DNA of 64,000 nucleotides from Weeksellaceae bacterium (GCA_949788275.1 OX460916.1:2418001-2482000); one strand, 5' to 3'. Shown: positions 8,488 to 18,800, counted from the first letter of the stretch. Program-made: numbers and translations. Notes: generated from the sequence alone by a model not told the origin.

Positions 8488-8942
8488 TATACCACCTATA
8501 TAGAGAACAGCAATTAAATTGCGATGTTCAAACCGCTTGGGATTTTTTCTCTTCAGCCAATAACTTAGCTGAAATTACGCCAAAAGAAATGAACTTTACG
8601 GTATTAACCGCGATGGAAAACGATGAAATATACCCCGGTATGCTAATCGATTATCATGTATCGCCCTTATTTGGTATAAAACTGAACTGGCAAACCGAAA
8701 TAACCCAAGTCAACAATGGCATTAGTTTTACCGACAGTCAAAAAAAAGGTCCTTTTAAGCAATGGATACACTTTCACGAATTTATCCCCAACGAACAAGG
8801 TGTATTTATGCGGGATCTCGTCACCTACGAATTACCATTTGGACCTTTAGGAGACCTTGTACATACGATGATCGTTAAAAATAAGCTCAAAACTATATTC
8901 AATTTTCGGCACCATTTTTTAACGCATAAATTTAACCAATGA
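8484..8942 (+). CDS. SRPBCC (START-like) protein of the carotenoid operon
   Basis: This 152-residue protein has the SRPBCC fold pattern: an N-terminal strand, then DVQTAWDFFSSANNLAEITP, the usual helix and ligand-cavity entrance, and alternating strands ending in a long C-terminal helix (LKTIFNFRHHFLTHKF). Family members bind hydrophobic ligands or act as cyclases. Here it is coupled to both neighbours by 4-base overlaps, so it may hold a carotenoid or its precursor between CrtI, CrtZ and the cyclase. That role is inference. It has no signal peptide and is probably cytoplasmic. Confidence 0.82.
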   Translation: MIYHLYREQQLNCDVQTAWDFFSSANNLAEITPKEMNFTVLTAMENDEIYPGMLIDYHVSPLFGIKLNWQTEITQVNNGISFTDSQKKGPFKQWIHFHEFIPNEQGVFMRDLVTYELPFGPLGDLVHTMIVKNKLKTIFNFRHHFLTHKFNQ

Positions 8943-9391
8943 ACCTATTCATTGTTTGCATCACCTTTTGTATCATGGAAGGCCTTACATGGCTCACCCA
9001 CAAATACATTATGCATGGACTTTTATGGTCTTTACACAAAGACCATCACGATCACAGCAATAACGGAAACTTAGAACGAAACGACTATTTCTTTCTCATT
9101 TTTGCCCTACCTACCATAATGCTCATGTATTATGGCTCTAGTCAGGGATATAACCATTGGTTTTACATTGGCCTAGGCATCACCTTGTATGGGTTGGCCT
9201 ATTTTTTTGTACACGATATGTTTATCCATCAACGCATTAAATTACTTCGTACAACCAAGAATCCCTATTTATTAGGCATACGAAGGGCCCATAAACAACA
9301 CCATCGCCACTTGGGCAAAGAAAATGGTGAGTGCTTTGGTTTTTTATGGGTGCCGATAAAATATTTCAAAATCTACTTCAAAAAAAAATAA
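8939..9391 (+). CDS. crtZ: Beta-carotene hydroxylase CrtZ
   Basis: This 150-residue di-iron membrane hydroxylase adds 3-OH groups to beta-carotene, giving zeaxanthin. All the histidine motifs are visible: HKYIMH (21-26), HKDHHDH (33-39), HDMFIH (92-97) and HKQHHRH (118-124). There are about four hydrophobic segments. It overlaps the SRPBCC gene by ATGA and is four bases from the lycopene cyclase gene. No ketolase (crtW) is in the cluster, so zeaxanthin is the expected end product. Confidence 0.96.
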   Translation: MNLFIVCITFCIMEGLTWLTHKYIMHGLLWSLHKDHHDHSNNGNLERNDYFFLIFALPTIMLMYYGSSQGYNHWFYIGLGITLYGLAYFFVHDMFIHQRIKLLRTTKNPYLLGIRRAHKQHHRHLGKENGECFGFLWVPIKYFKIYFKKK

Positions 9392-9395
9392 CGAG

Positions 9396-10085
9396 ATGCA
9401 ACAATATACCTACATAATCATTAATTTTCTAACCATTAGTATTTGTTTCATTTATTCATTTCATCCCAGAATAAAATTTAACCGCTATTTTATTTCCTTT
9501 CTTAAGGCGAGTATTCTAGTAGCTATTCCCTTTATTATTTGGGATGCATGGTTTACATCTATAGGCGTATGGTGGTTTAATAACACCTACTTATTAGGAT
9601 TAAGAATTGTTGGTTTACCCCTAGAAGAACTCCTTTTTTTTATCTGTATCCCCTTCTCCTGTGTATTCACCTATTATTGCATTACCAAATTTTATACCCT
9701 ACAATGGTCGGTAAGAACGGAGCATTATTTTACAGGACTATCCATTGTATTATGTGCAGTTATGTGTTTGTTTTTTAGCGATAAATTATACACTTTTATC
9801 ACGTTTTTTATCACAGGATTAAGTTTAGTCTATTTAAAATACATTGCTAAAGTTGATTGGATTTGTACGGTATCCCTTATTTACACCATTCTCTTACCCG
9901 GTTTTTTAATGGTGAATGGGGTCTTAACGGGTACTGGATTAGCACACCCCATTGTGAATTATAATTCGGATTATTTTCTTAACATTCGCCTAGGAACAAT
10001 CCCTATAGAAGATGCCGTTTATGGGTATACCATGATTGCTTGGAACATCTATTTCTTTAAAAAATTCACGAAAAGCGTGCACTAA
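9396..10085 (+). CDS. Lycopene cyclase, fused CrtYc-CrtYd type
   Basis: This 229-residue membrane protein of about seven hydrophobic segments contains two lycopene-cyclase domains in one chain. The first has IWDAWFTSIGVWWF and the motif LPLEELLFFICIPFSC near residues 70-90. The second has the matching NYNSDYFLNIRLGTIPIEDAVYGY near residues 190-215. Such fusions are known from archaea and Flavobacteriia, whereas actinobacteria use separate CrtYc and CrtYd. It cyclises both ends of lycopene to beta-carotene. It is the last gene of the operon and is followed by a strong terminator. Confidence 0.9.
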   Translation: MQQYTYIIINFLTISICFIYSFHPRIKFNRYFISFLKASILVAIPFIIWDAWFTSIGVWWFNNTYLLGLRIVGLPLEELLFFICIPFSCVFTYYCITKFYTLQWSVRTEHYFTGLSIVLCAVMCLFFSDKLYTFITFFITGLSLVYLKYIAKVDWICTVSLIYTILLPGFLMVNGVLTGTGLAHPIVNYNSDYFLNIRLGTIPIEDAVYGYTMIAWNIYFFKKFTKSVH

Positions 10086-10122
10086 AAAACCCCCAATGAT
10101 TAAGTCATTGGGGGTTTTTATT
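10086..10122. terminator. Bidirectional terminator after the carotenoid operon
   Basis: Perfect 14-bp stem (10086-10099 with 10105-10118) and 5-base loop, with T runs on both strands. It starts right after the cyclase stop and could also stop transcription from the TonB receptor gene, 170 bases away on the other strand. Confidence 0.9.
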
Positions 10123-10290
10123 TCAATATCAATCGCATTAAATGTTTAAAAAAAGAACATTCGATACTTGCTTTTAGATAAAATTCGATTTGTGGATCCG
10201 GCGAAATTTTAAACAATTGCGGTCATTGAGTCGATGTATTTATCAAGTCTTCTTCATCTGATCTCTATGAGGGGATATGGATTGGCTAAA

Positions 10291-13083
10291 CTATAAATTC
10301 AACGCCAAACGCGCAAAGGCGAAACGCCCGCCCATTCCGAATTGTTGACCCGTTCGAGAGTATAAGAAATACCCCGCACCTTGTAAGGTACCTGCCTTTG
10401 TTTTATCGGGATAAATATCAAACAGATTATTTGCCCCCATACTCAGGCCGATATTTTTAGTCAATTGGTAGGTAACAGTCGCATCGGTAATCACTTTTGA
10501 CGAAAAAACCTGGTCATTTTCAACCACATTGGTCGCCCCATCTACCTGACCAAAATACACGTTACGTACATAGAAATTCCATTTGTCTACACTATAGCTC
10601 ATTGAAAGGTTCACTTTCGTTCGAGGCACAGCCGACTCTAACAATAAACGACTAGCACGATCGAAATAAATAGATTCTTTCCCTTCCAACAAAGGAGAGG
10701 CATGGACATTCCCTACCACATTGGTCTTGTTTAAAGTAGCGGCCAGATCGGCTCTAAATCGACCATTCCCCAAGCGCTCTTGATAGGTCAACACTACATC
10801 AATTCCTTTGGTCTCTGTATCGATGGCATTGGCAAAAAAGCGCGCTGAAGTAGCATTTGCTTGCTGTAAAAGGGTATAAATCTGCTGGTCTTGTTCTGTT
10901 GCGTTAGGGCCATTACTCCCTGCAAAATAACCTGTATAGACAATACGATCATCGATACGAATAAAGTACCCATCGACAGTTAATTTAAATTTCCCCATAT
11001 TGGCTGTAAACCCTCCACTTATATTCTTTGATTTTTCTTCCTTTAATTTCGGAATGCCTAATAATTTAGCGACCCTACTTTCATTGGTAAACGTACCTGA
11101 GTTTTGAATAACTCCATCTAAAAATAAACTAGACGTTGCACTAAAGTTAGATTGGTGTAAGGAAGGTGCTCTAAAACCTGTACTTGCAGCCGCTCTAAAA
11201 ACAAGGTTTCCTATCTTATAGCGAGTTGCTAACTTTCCATTCACCGTTGAACCAAAATCGGAGAAATTTTCAAAACGAGCTGCGGCGGTCACCATCCATT
11301 CAGGTGATAAATTCAATTCGGTATCGATATAAGCTGCTAATGCTGTACGAGAAGCATTGACAGCATTTTCAGGTAAAAATCCGGGGAATGCTTGTGCCCC
11401 TCCAATTAAAGCTTTCCCGTTTAATCCGAATAAGGTATCGATATTCCCATTGGTATCGGGTAATAATATATCCTTTCCATTGGCATCAATACCAATTTTT
11501 CTCGCTTTACCATAATTGGTATAGGAAGCTTCTTCGCCCGCTTCGATCTGATAGTTCTCGTAACGGTATTCAGCTCCAAAAGCGATATTCAATCCATCCA
11601 TGACATCATCGAAATACCGTGAAAAATCGATATTGGTCGTATTTTGCGTGAAGCGATATCCACCTGCCTCAAAGGAAGTGGGCGATGCTTCACGCATTGA
11701 AGCATTAACCGTATTTTTAGCCTTAAAATCGAGTGTATTATTCCCGTAGGTATTCGAAAAATCCACTTTCCAATCGTTGATTTCGCTACGAATTCCGGCC
11801 GATAATGATCGATCGTAATTATTGGTTTCAATTAATGGCAAGTAACCATTTGGAAAAATGGATTGCACCGACTGATGGAATTGAGCGGGTTGACGGCGAA
11901 AAGCAGCCGATTCTCCATTTCTGTAATTAAGTCCCCCAAAGGCATACACCTCGGTCTTATCATTTACGGGTAAAACGCTGTTCAGAAACAAGGCTCCGCC
12001 TTTTGTTTTGGCCTGTCCAACACGTGAAATATAATCTGCACGGGTCTCCCCGCGGCGAGCCAATTCCTCGTCCGTTATATCCATACCGGTTGGATTCATG
12101 TATAAATCTGGGCGATTATAATCGGTAAAGATGGTTCCTGTGAACGTTTTTTGGCGATTGAAATAATCGCGTTGATCGAAAGAAGCTGATAAATTGACAA
12201 AGCCCCCTTTCTCTCCTACTTTAACCCCATAATTTAGGTTGGCTTGTACTTGCTCACCATCGAAATTATCGGTCGCATTTTTCGACCAGTTACCACCATA
12301 AGAGATCATGGCCTTTACTTGATCGGTCGCATCTTCCAACACGATATTAATTACTCCGGCAATCGCATCCGAACCATATTGGGCAGAAGCACCATCGCGT
12401 AGAATCTCGATTCGTTTAATAGCGGAAGTAGGAATCGCATTTAAATCGGTTCCGACCGAACCTTTTCCAAAGGTTCCATTGACGTTAATTAAAGACGTTG
12501 TATGCCTTCTTTTTCCATTGATAAGCACAAGAACCTGATCGGGACCAAGACCTCTTAAAGAAGCTGGATCGATGTGATCAGTTCCGTCGGATATGACTTG
12601 GGTATTTGAACTAAACGAAGGAACTACGTAATTTAAGATTTGGTTTAGAGAAACCTGGCCCACCTCTTTGGTGACTTGAGAGATATCGATGACATCAATG
12701 GGTGCCACAGCATCCATAATAGAACGCGCTTTGCCCCGGCTTCCCACCAAGACCACTTCATTTAGATTAAGGGATGTAAAATCGAAGTCGATCGATTGTT
12801 CATTGTCCGACAGCACTTCGATATGTTCTGTTAAAGGCTCGTGACCAATAATCACGGCACTTAGGGTATAACTTCCAGGTTGTACATCGAATGTATAATA
12901 CCCTTCTGCATTGGTGATGGTCGATATCGTTGTTCCTTCAATAGTCACCACCGCATTCGCCATGGGCTTATTATCCTGAACGATATAGCCCGATAACTTG
13001 GCTTGTTGAGCCATTAAGAAGCTACTTCCTAACAACAAAAAAGAAGCAATTAATTGCTTCAAACGAGTCGTGTTTTTAATCAT
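10291..13083 (-). CDS. TonB-dependent outer-membrane receptor
   Basis: This 930-residue receptor has a signal peptide ending near SSFLMAQQ, a carboxypeptidase-regulatory-like domain at about residues 27-105 (KLSGYIVQDNKPMANAVVTI), a plug domain at about 120-250 with LRGLGPDQVLVLINGKRRH and IKRIEILRDGASAQYGSDAI, and a 22-strand barrel ending in an aromatic/leucine C-terminus. It lacks a SusD partner nearby and looks like a general TonB receptor rather than SusC. The substrate is unknown; metal chelates, vitamins or peptides are possible. A -7 box lies 17 bases upstream. Confidence 0.93.
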   Translation of the reverse strand: MIKNTTRLKQLIASFLLLGSSFLMAQQAKLSGYIVQDNKPMANAVVTIEGTTISTITNAEGYYTFDVQPGSYTLSAVIIGHEPLTEHIEVLSDNEQSIDFDFTSLNLNEVVLVGSRGKARSIMDAVAPIDVIDISQVTKEVGQVSLNQILNYVVPSFSSNTQVISDGTDHIDPASLRGLGPDQVLVLINGKRRHTTSLINVNGTFGKGSVGTDLNAIPTSAIKRIEILRDGASAQYGSDAIAGVINIVLEDATDQVKAMISYGGNWSKNATDNFDGEQVQANLNYGVKVGEKGGFVNLSASFDQRDYFNRQKTFTGTIFTDYNRPDLYMNPTGMDITDEELARRGETRADYISRVGQAKTKGGALFLNSVLPVNDKTEVYAFGGLNYRNGESAAFRRQPAQFHQSVQSIFPNGYLPLIETNNYDRSLSAGIRSEINDWKVDFSNTYGNNTLDFKAKNTVNASMREASPTSFEAGGYRFTQNTTNIDFSRYFDDVMDGLNIAFGAEYRYENYQIEAGEEASYTNYGKARKIGIDANGKDILLPDTNGNIDTLFGLNGKALIGGAQAFPGFLPENAVNASRTALAAYIDTELNLSPEWMVTAAARFENFSDFGSTVNGKLATRYKIGNLVFRAAASTGFRAPSLHQSNFSATSSLFLDGVIQNSGTFTNESRVAKLLGIPKLKEEKSKNISGGFTANMGKFKLTVDGYFIRIDDRIVYTGYFAGSNGPNATEQDQQIYTLLQQANATSARFFANAIDTETKGIDVVLTYQERLGNGRFRADLAATLNKTNVVGNVHASPLLEGKESIYFDRASRLLLESAVPRTKVNLSMSYSVDKWNFYVRNVYFGQVDGATNVVENDQVFSSKVITDATVTYQLTKNIGLSMGANNLFDIYPDKTKAGTLQGAGYFLYSRTGQQFGMGGRFAFARLALNL

Positions 13084-13099
13084 TTATCTTTATTTTGCA

Positions 13100-13107
13100 C
13101 AAAGCTA
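13100..13107 (-). promoter_or_regulatory. Candidate -7 box of the TonB receptor gene
   Basis: TAGCTTTG on the - strand (TAnnTTTG), 17 bases before the start codon. Confidence 0.5.
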
Positions 13108-13191
13108 TATAAACTCTACTGATTTAGTAGGCTAATAGCTGCTGTTTTTATAACTGATCTTTATCAGGAATTAAATGAATAATCTTTAATT

Positions 13192-13224
13192 AAAAAAACA
13201 ATGCAACTATATACAACTGCATTG
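13192..13224 (-). terminator. Terminator of the SPFH/zinc-ribbon pair
   Basis: Seven-bp stem (13199-13205 with 13218-13224) followed on the - strand by a seven-T run. It lies just past the stop of the zinc-ribbon gene. Confidence 0.65.
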
Positions 13225-13227
13225 ATT

Positions 13228-14301
13228 TTAAGAAGCGATTAAAAGCAAAATAAAAAGGAAAAAGAGTATAAAAAAGATCATCATAAGAATCTTACTCGTG
13301 CTATAAGGCCTATCGCCTGTTATTTTTCCATTTCTACCATTGACATAAAAATGGTATAATTTATTTTTATAACGGTAAGAAGAGACATAAACAGGAACTA
13401 AAATATGTTTAAACGAAATAGCATTGTATTGGGTAGAGATACGTCTAATTTTTTGGGTATTTCCACCAATATCTTTTCGAACATGATCTCTGATGTTATG
13501 GTCTATGATTTTTTTAGCCTGCTGAAATCCATCGGCTAAATTGACCATGTATTTTTCGGTTATAAAACCACTTAAATATTCATTATTGAAAGGGGTTAGT
13601 TTATCTTTATCCCAAGGTTCAAGTTTATTTAGGGTAGCCGAATTTAGGCTTCCTGAAGCAGGAATCATCACATCGTCATAAAAAACGGATACATCACCTG
13701 AAGCATTAAACCATCTTGTTTTGGTTTCTGTCCGCTGTCCATTATCTGTTTTCACCACGACTTTATAGTATTCACCTCTTTCTCCGACATAAGATGATAC
13801 GGTATTGGTATCGTAAGTCCAATAAGGGATATAAACACCTTGCAAAGCTAATGGGTCCAGAGCTGCTTTAGCCAAATCGGTTGGTTTAAACCATAATTGA
13901 TCGACCCATTTGGATAATTTTTTATGCACATCGTCTTGGTTGACGATAAAAGGGAGCAAGGAGGCTGGTCGAATTAAGCGTTCTTCATGCACATCCGATT
14001 CGATTAATGAAGTGCTGCAATTGGGGCAGTTCAATGATTTTAAGTTTCCTTGGACACAGGAAGAGGCTCCACAGTTTTTGCATTCAACTACTTTTTCTTT
14101 GACCAGGTTTTCATTGCCTACATTGGTTAAAAAGGCATGATAATCTAATTCTAAAATAGGGGTATTGGTTGTATTTTCTATTTTAGTTATTCCACCACAA
14201 TAGGCACAACTCAATGCATCAGTGCCAGGTTTATATTTAAGCACAGCGCCGCAGTCCGAGCAGTTGTATGCCTCGGTTAATCTATCAATTGTATCAGTCA
14301 A
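13228..14301 (-). CDS. Zinc-ribbon membrane protein paired with an SPFH protein
   Basis: The 357-residue protein opens with two zinc ribbons: Cys14/17/32/35 (a TFIIB-like ribbon, CSDCG...CAYCGG) and Cys74/77/92/95 (CKNCG...CPNCS). A long middle domain follows with no family I can name, and the C-terminus is one hydrophobic helix (about residues 336-355), so it is likely tail-anchored in the inner membrane. It is 18 bases downstream of the SPFH gene on the same strand. The arrangement resembles YdjG (zinc ribbon) next to YdjI (SPFH) in the Bacillus subtilis membrane-stress set that works with PspA. No PspA gene is seen here. Confidence 0.75.
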   Translation of the reverse strand: MTDTIDRLTEAYNCSDCGAVLKYKPGTDALSCAYCGGITKIENTTNTPILELDYHAFLTNVGNENLVKEKVVECKNCGASSCVQGNLKSLNCPNCSTSLIESDVHEERLIRPASLLPFIVNQDDVHKKLSKWVDQLWFKPTDLAKAALDPLALQGVYIPYWTYDTNTVSSYVGERGEYYKVVVKTDNGQRTETKTRWFNASGDVSVFYDDVMIPASGSLNSATLNKLEPWDKDKLTPFNNEYLSGFITEKYMVNLADGFQQAKKIIDHNIRDHVRKDIGGNTQKIRRISTQYNAISFKHILVPVYVSSYRYKNKLYHFYVNGRNGKITGDRPYSTSKILMMIFFILFFLFILLLIAS

Positions 14302-14319
14302 AATGATTCGAATTTAGCT

Positions 14320-15423
14320 TTATAAAGAAGGAATATTCGGTGGTGTATTGTTCCACAAAGATTGTAATTCGGTCTGATTTTCGGCTTTATCCCAAGCAGC
14401 TAAACCTTGTTTCCAGACTAACGAATCTCTTTTTAAATCGCCTTTCACGACCAATTCGTGTAATTGTTGTTCGTTAAAGGGACCATTTTGCTGATTATTT
14501 ATTGCAACAAAATAAGAAATTGAAGCGCCTAAAGGCGGTGGTGTGGCTAAAGGAGCATTTGGGGTTGAGGGGTTGTTAAATGTTTGAGCCATTTGATTGG
14601 CCATCGCAAAACCAGCACCCATTCCTACTCCAGCACCAGCGGCACCCGATGGATTAGCGGCTGCAATTTCCATGGCTTTGGCAGCTTTCATTTGAGCTAA
14701 TTTATTTAAATCGACCACATTTAAGCGGCTTAATTCGAAAATTTCTTTTTTGATATCCTCGGGCATGGACACATTTTCGATAAGGAATTTAGTGACCTCA
14801 ATTCCATAAAGAAGAAAATCATTTTGCATAAAATTGAAAATATTCAATGATAAATCATTGAGATTTGCTGCATAATTTTCAATAGGAAGATTAATTTGCC
14901 CCACTGCATTTGTAAAGCGAGTAACGATAAGGCTTTTTAGTTGTTGATCAATATCTTCGGTTGTAAAAATCCCTTTGGTTCCGACAATTTCTCGGATGAA
15001 TTTTTCCAATTCAATAATTTTAAACGTATAGGTTCCAAATGCTCGAATTTCTAGCATTCCAAAACGAGAGTCATTCAGGATTATAGGGGTTTTAGTTCCC
15101 CATTTTTGATCGATGAATGTTTTGGTATTGAGGAAATAGACTTCGGCTTTAAAAGGGCTATTAAAGCCATATTTCCACCCTTTCAGCGTAGCAAGTATGG
15201 GTAAGTTTTCAGTTGTTAAGGTATAGGTTCCTGGGTTAAAGACATCCGCAATTTTACCCTCATTCAAAAAAACAGCTTGTTGTCCTTCTCTAACAATTAA
15301 TTTAGCTCCGTTTTTTATTTCATTTTTATATCGTTCAAAACGATAAATTATGGTGTTATTACTATTGTCTAGGAATTCAACAATGTCTACAAATTCTGCT
15401 CTAAGTTTATCAAAAAAGCCCAT
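14320..15423 (-). CDS. SPFH-domain protein with C-terminal GYF_2 domain (YdjI-like)
   Basis: This 367-residue protein has an SPFH/Band-7-like domain over about residues 25-245 of the YdjI class, lacking an N-terminal membrane helix. A short glycine/alanine linker follows (near 258-275). Residues about 303-355 form a GYF_2 domain (YFVAINNQQNGPFNEQQLHE and ...GDLKRDSLVWKQGLAAW), a proposed peptide-binding module. SPFH proteins build membrane-associated oligomers. With the downstream zinc-ribbon membrane protein it probably forms a membrane-stress or scaffold complex. A -7 box is found 82 bases upstream. Confidence 0.85.
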   Translation of the reverse strand: MGFFDKLRAEFVDIVEFLDNSNNTIIYRFERYKNEIKNGAKLIVREGQQAVFLNEGKIADVFNPGTYTLTTENLPILATLKGWKYGFNSPFKAEVYFLNTKTFIDQKWGTKTPIILNDSRFGMLEIRAFGTYTFKIIELEKFIREIVGTKGIFTTEDIDQQLKSLIVTRFTNAVGQINLPIENYAANLNDLSLNIFNFMQNDFLLYGIEVTKFLIENVSMPEDIKKEIFELSRLNVVDLNKLAQMKAAKAMEIAAANPSGAAGAGVGMGAGFAMANQMAQTFNNPSTPNAPLATPPPLGASISYFVAINNQQNGPFNEQQLHELVVKGDLKRDSLVWKQGLAAWDKAENQTELQSLWNNTPPNIPSL

Positions 15424-15504
15424 GCGTTAAATTAATTAAAGTTGGTGTAAATTATAAGGAGTTCATGGCGAATTTCAGATGAACATACAGCCATAAATCA
15501 CTTT

Positions 15505-15512
15505 CAAATATA
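15505..15512 (-). promoter_or_regulatory. Candidate -7 box of the SPFH gene
   Basis: TATATTTG on the - strand, 82 bases before the SPFH start. Confidence 0.45.
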
Positions 15513-15640
15513 ACTAAAATCAATAACTATATGTATTTGTTGCTGCTAAGATCTTACCCGTTTATAGGAAGGTTATAAAAACCCGTTTGGTTTAGTAGGC
15601 CATGAACTGTAGATGAAACGGTGCAGGGATGAGCCCGCGG

Positions 15641-15730
15641 CAGGGATTGAAGCGTTTGTTTGAGCTTTTTTGAGGCCATGAAGTGGCTTAAAAAAGCGAG
15701 TGCGGAAAGCCCGGTGCGTAGCAGCCGCCC
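15641..15730 (+). repeat. Dispersed structured intergenic repeat, copy A
   Basis: This is one of five related elements in the window and the most degenerate at its 5' end (GGATTGAAGCG instead of GGATAGnAGCG). The 3' end reads AGCCCGGTGCGTAGCAGCCG then CCC, with the small hairpin TGC-GTA-GCA at 15715-15723. Between the ends is a long stem: GCTTTTTT near 15664 pairs with AAAAAAGC near 15690. It lies downstream of infB, in the opposite orientation to that gene. The surrounding 15424-15821 region holds no gene. Confidence 0.75.
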
Positions 15731-15766
15731 AAAAGGAATGTTGCTATAAGTCGTTAAAAATAGGTC

Positions 15767-15799
15767 AAAAAAAAGCCCACTCAATTCCTTGAGTGGGCT
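15767..15799 (-). terminator. Terminator of rimP-nusA-infB
   Basis: Perfect 11-bp GC-rich stem (15774-15784 with 15789-15799), TTCC loop, followed on the - strand by eight T. It is 23 bases past the infB stop. Confidence 0.9.
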
Positions 15800-15821
15800 G
15801 TATAAAGTGCAATTGAATTGC

Positions 15822-18800
15822 TTATTTTAATTTTTTCTTCACCTCTACGGTTTCGAATGCTTCAATGATATCACCGATTTGGATATCGTTAAAGTTTTTA
15901 ATGTTTAAACCACATTCGTACCCTTTGGCTACTTCTTTCACGTCATCTTTGAAACGTTTTAATGAAGCTAACTCACCTTCGTGAATAACAACACCGTCGC
16001 GGATGATGCGAATTTTAGAAGAACGGTAAACTTTACCATCTAAGACCATACAACCTGCAATAGTCCCCACCTTAGAAACTTTAAATGTTTCACGGATTTC
16101 GATATTACCCGTTACTTGTTCTTTTAATTCTGGAGATAACATACCTTCCATTGCTTCTTTGATGTCGTTGATGGCATCATAGATAATTGAGTAAGTACGG
16201 ATTTCGATTTCTTCTTTGTCAGCGATTTCACGAGCAGAAACACCGGGTCTCACATTGAAACCAATGATGATTGCATCGGAAGCCGAGGCTAAAAGAACGT
16301 CGGATTCTGTAATTTGTCCAACTCCTTTATGAAGCATGTTTACATGGATTTCGTCGGTAGACAATTTCTGTAAAGAATCGGTTAATGCTTCTACAGAACC
16401 ATCCACATCTCCTTTTAAGATAATGTTTAACTCTTGGAAGTCACCTAAAGCGATACGACGACCAATCTCATCTAATGTAATATGTTTCTGTGTACGGATT
16501 GTTTGCTCACGTTGAAGTTGCTCTCTACGAGATGCAATTTGTTTTGCTTCGCGTTCGTCTTCGTACACTTTTAATTTATCACCGGCAGTAGGTGCGCCGT
16601 CAAGACCAAGGATAGTAACTGGTGTAGAAGGACGAGCCTCTAACACGTTTTTACCACGTTCATCTAACATTGCTCTTACTTTACCATGATGGCTACCTGC
16701 AAGCAAGTAATCGCCGATACGTAATGTACCGTTTTGAACCATGATGGTTGATACGTATCCACGTCCTTTATCTAAGGCAGCTTCAACCACTGTACCAGTT
16801 GCGTTACGGTTAGGGTTAGCTTTTAGGTCTAACACTTCCGCTTCTAATAATACTTTTTCTAAAAGTTCGTCAACACCTAAACCTGTTTTAGCAGAAATTT
16901 CTTGCGATTGGTAAGTACCACCCCAGTCTTCTACGAGTAAGTTCATTTGTGCTAATTGCTCTTTTACTTTTTCTGGAAGCGCGGTAGGCTTATCGACTTT
17001 GTTAATCGCAAAGATGATAGGAACACCGGCAGCTTGAGCGTGAGAAATTGCTTCACGTGTTTGAGGCATGATTTGATCATCGGCCGCGATAACGATAATA
17101 ACAATATCGGTTACTTGAGCTCCACGAGCACGCATAGCCGTAAAGGCCTCGTGACCAGGAGTATCTAAGAAGGCTACACGTTTACCATTGGCCAACGTTA
17201 CGTTGTAAGCACCAATATGTTGTGTAATACCACCCGACTCACCAGCGATGACGTTTGCTTTACGCACGTAATCTAATAAAGATGTTTTACCGTGATCGAC
17301 GTGTCCCATAACGGTTACGATTGGTGCACGGAATTCAAGGTCTTCTTCTTTATCGATTTCGTCTTCTTCAATTGATAAATCTTCTTCAGCACTAGAGAAA
17401 ACGACTTCGTATCCGAAATCATCAGCTACCAATTGAATGGTATCGGCTTCTAAACGTTGGTTCATGGTAACCATGATTCCTAAAGACATACATGCAGAGA
17501 TTACTTCTGTAACCATTACATCCATTAACGAAGCCAATTCATTCACGGTAACGAATTCGTTCACGTTTAATGTTTTGTCTTTGTCCATTGCTTCTTGCTC
17601 TAAATCGGCAATTTCACGACGTTCTTTACGTTTATCACGACGGTGCTTAGCTCCTTTAGCTCCCTTCCCTTTGTTGGTCAGTTTGTCTAAAGTATCTTTA
17701 ATTTGTTTTTTAACATCTTCATCACTCAATTCAGCTTGAGGGACGCGCGGTGCACCAGGGCGGTTGTTTCCAAAACGGTTCTGACCACCTGGGCGGTTAG
17801 GACCACCAGGACGGTTAGGACCACCTCCGGGACGGTTAGGACCACCACCAGGGCGATTCGGACCACCACCAGGACGGTTTACACCACCTTGTTGGGTACC
17901 AGCAGGACGGTTAGCGGCGGCATCACCTGGCTTAACATCTTCTGGTTTAACATTTTTCTGAATGCGTTTACGCTTCTTTTTGTCAGCAGCTTGGCTGATC
18001 TTTTGGGATTTTTTATCTTCGGCTTTCTTTTTATCTTTTTCGAAAATAGATAAATCAATTTTAGCACCCGTAAAATTCGGCCCATCTAGTTTTGTATAAA
18101 CTGTCTCAATCTTCTGAGTTTCAGCAGATACTTCTTCTATCTCTTCTTTCTTCACTTCAGGCTTAGCTTCTTCCTTTTTAATTTCAGGTTTTTTTACCTC
18201 TTTCGCCTTATGATCTTCTCCTTTCTTTTCTTCTTTTTTGGGAGAAGATTTTGGTGAAGCTTCCGGTTTAACAGACTCTTTTTCTTTCACTTTAGAATCT
18301 TTCTTCTTCTCCGATGGAGAATTTTCTTTTTTCGGTTTACCTGCTTTATTTATTTTATCAAGATCGACGGTTCCGATAACACGAGGATGTTGCGATTCAT
18401 CGGGTTTAATGATGATATCGTTGGTTTCCTTTTTGCTTTCGACCACTACAGGGACAACTGAAGGTTCAGTTGGCGCTGGTTCGTCTTGCTTCTTTTCTAT
18501 CTGAACTTCTGCTTTCACAGGTTGTTCTTGTGATTCCACTTCTGGTTTTTCAACTTTCTTTGGACCTTCTAATTCTATTTTTGTAGGTTTTATAACCTCT
18601 GGTTTGGCAGGTACTTCAGCAGCCTTTTCTTCGGCTTCTTTTTTCTCTTGTGCTTTAATATCAGAAATTTTATTAATCACTACTTCCCCGGAAGCTTGCT
18701 TTTGTTTGGCATCTGACCGGAATTCATTAACTAAAATATCATAAGTTGGCCGATCGATCTTAGAGTTGGGATTTTTCTCAATAGTTTCACCCTTTCCCTC

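Noticed and set aside
10123-10290. Possible small gene between the carotenoid operon and the TonB receptor
   Set aside because: No frame of useful length and no start signal; nothing seen apart from the terminator at its edge.
15554-15784. 76-codon open frame on the - strand
   Set aside because: It is read across the infB terminator and repeat copy A; no protein family is visible.
17752-17890. Short tandem repeats that could suggest a CRISPR array
   Set aside because: Units are in frame, encode Arg/Pro/Gly repeats of IF-2, and have no unique spacers.
17437-18085. Open frames opposite the N-terminal part of infB
   Set aside because: The low-complexity Lys/Glu/Arg/Pro coding gives long shadow frames on both strands.
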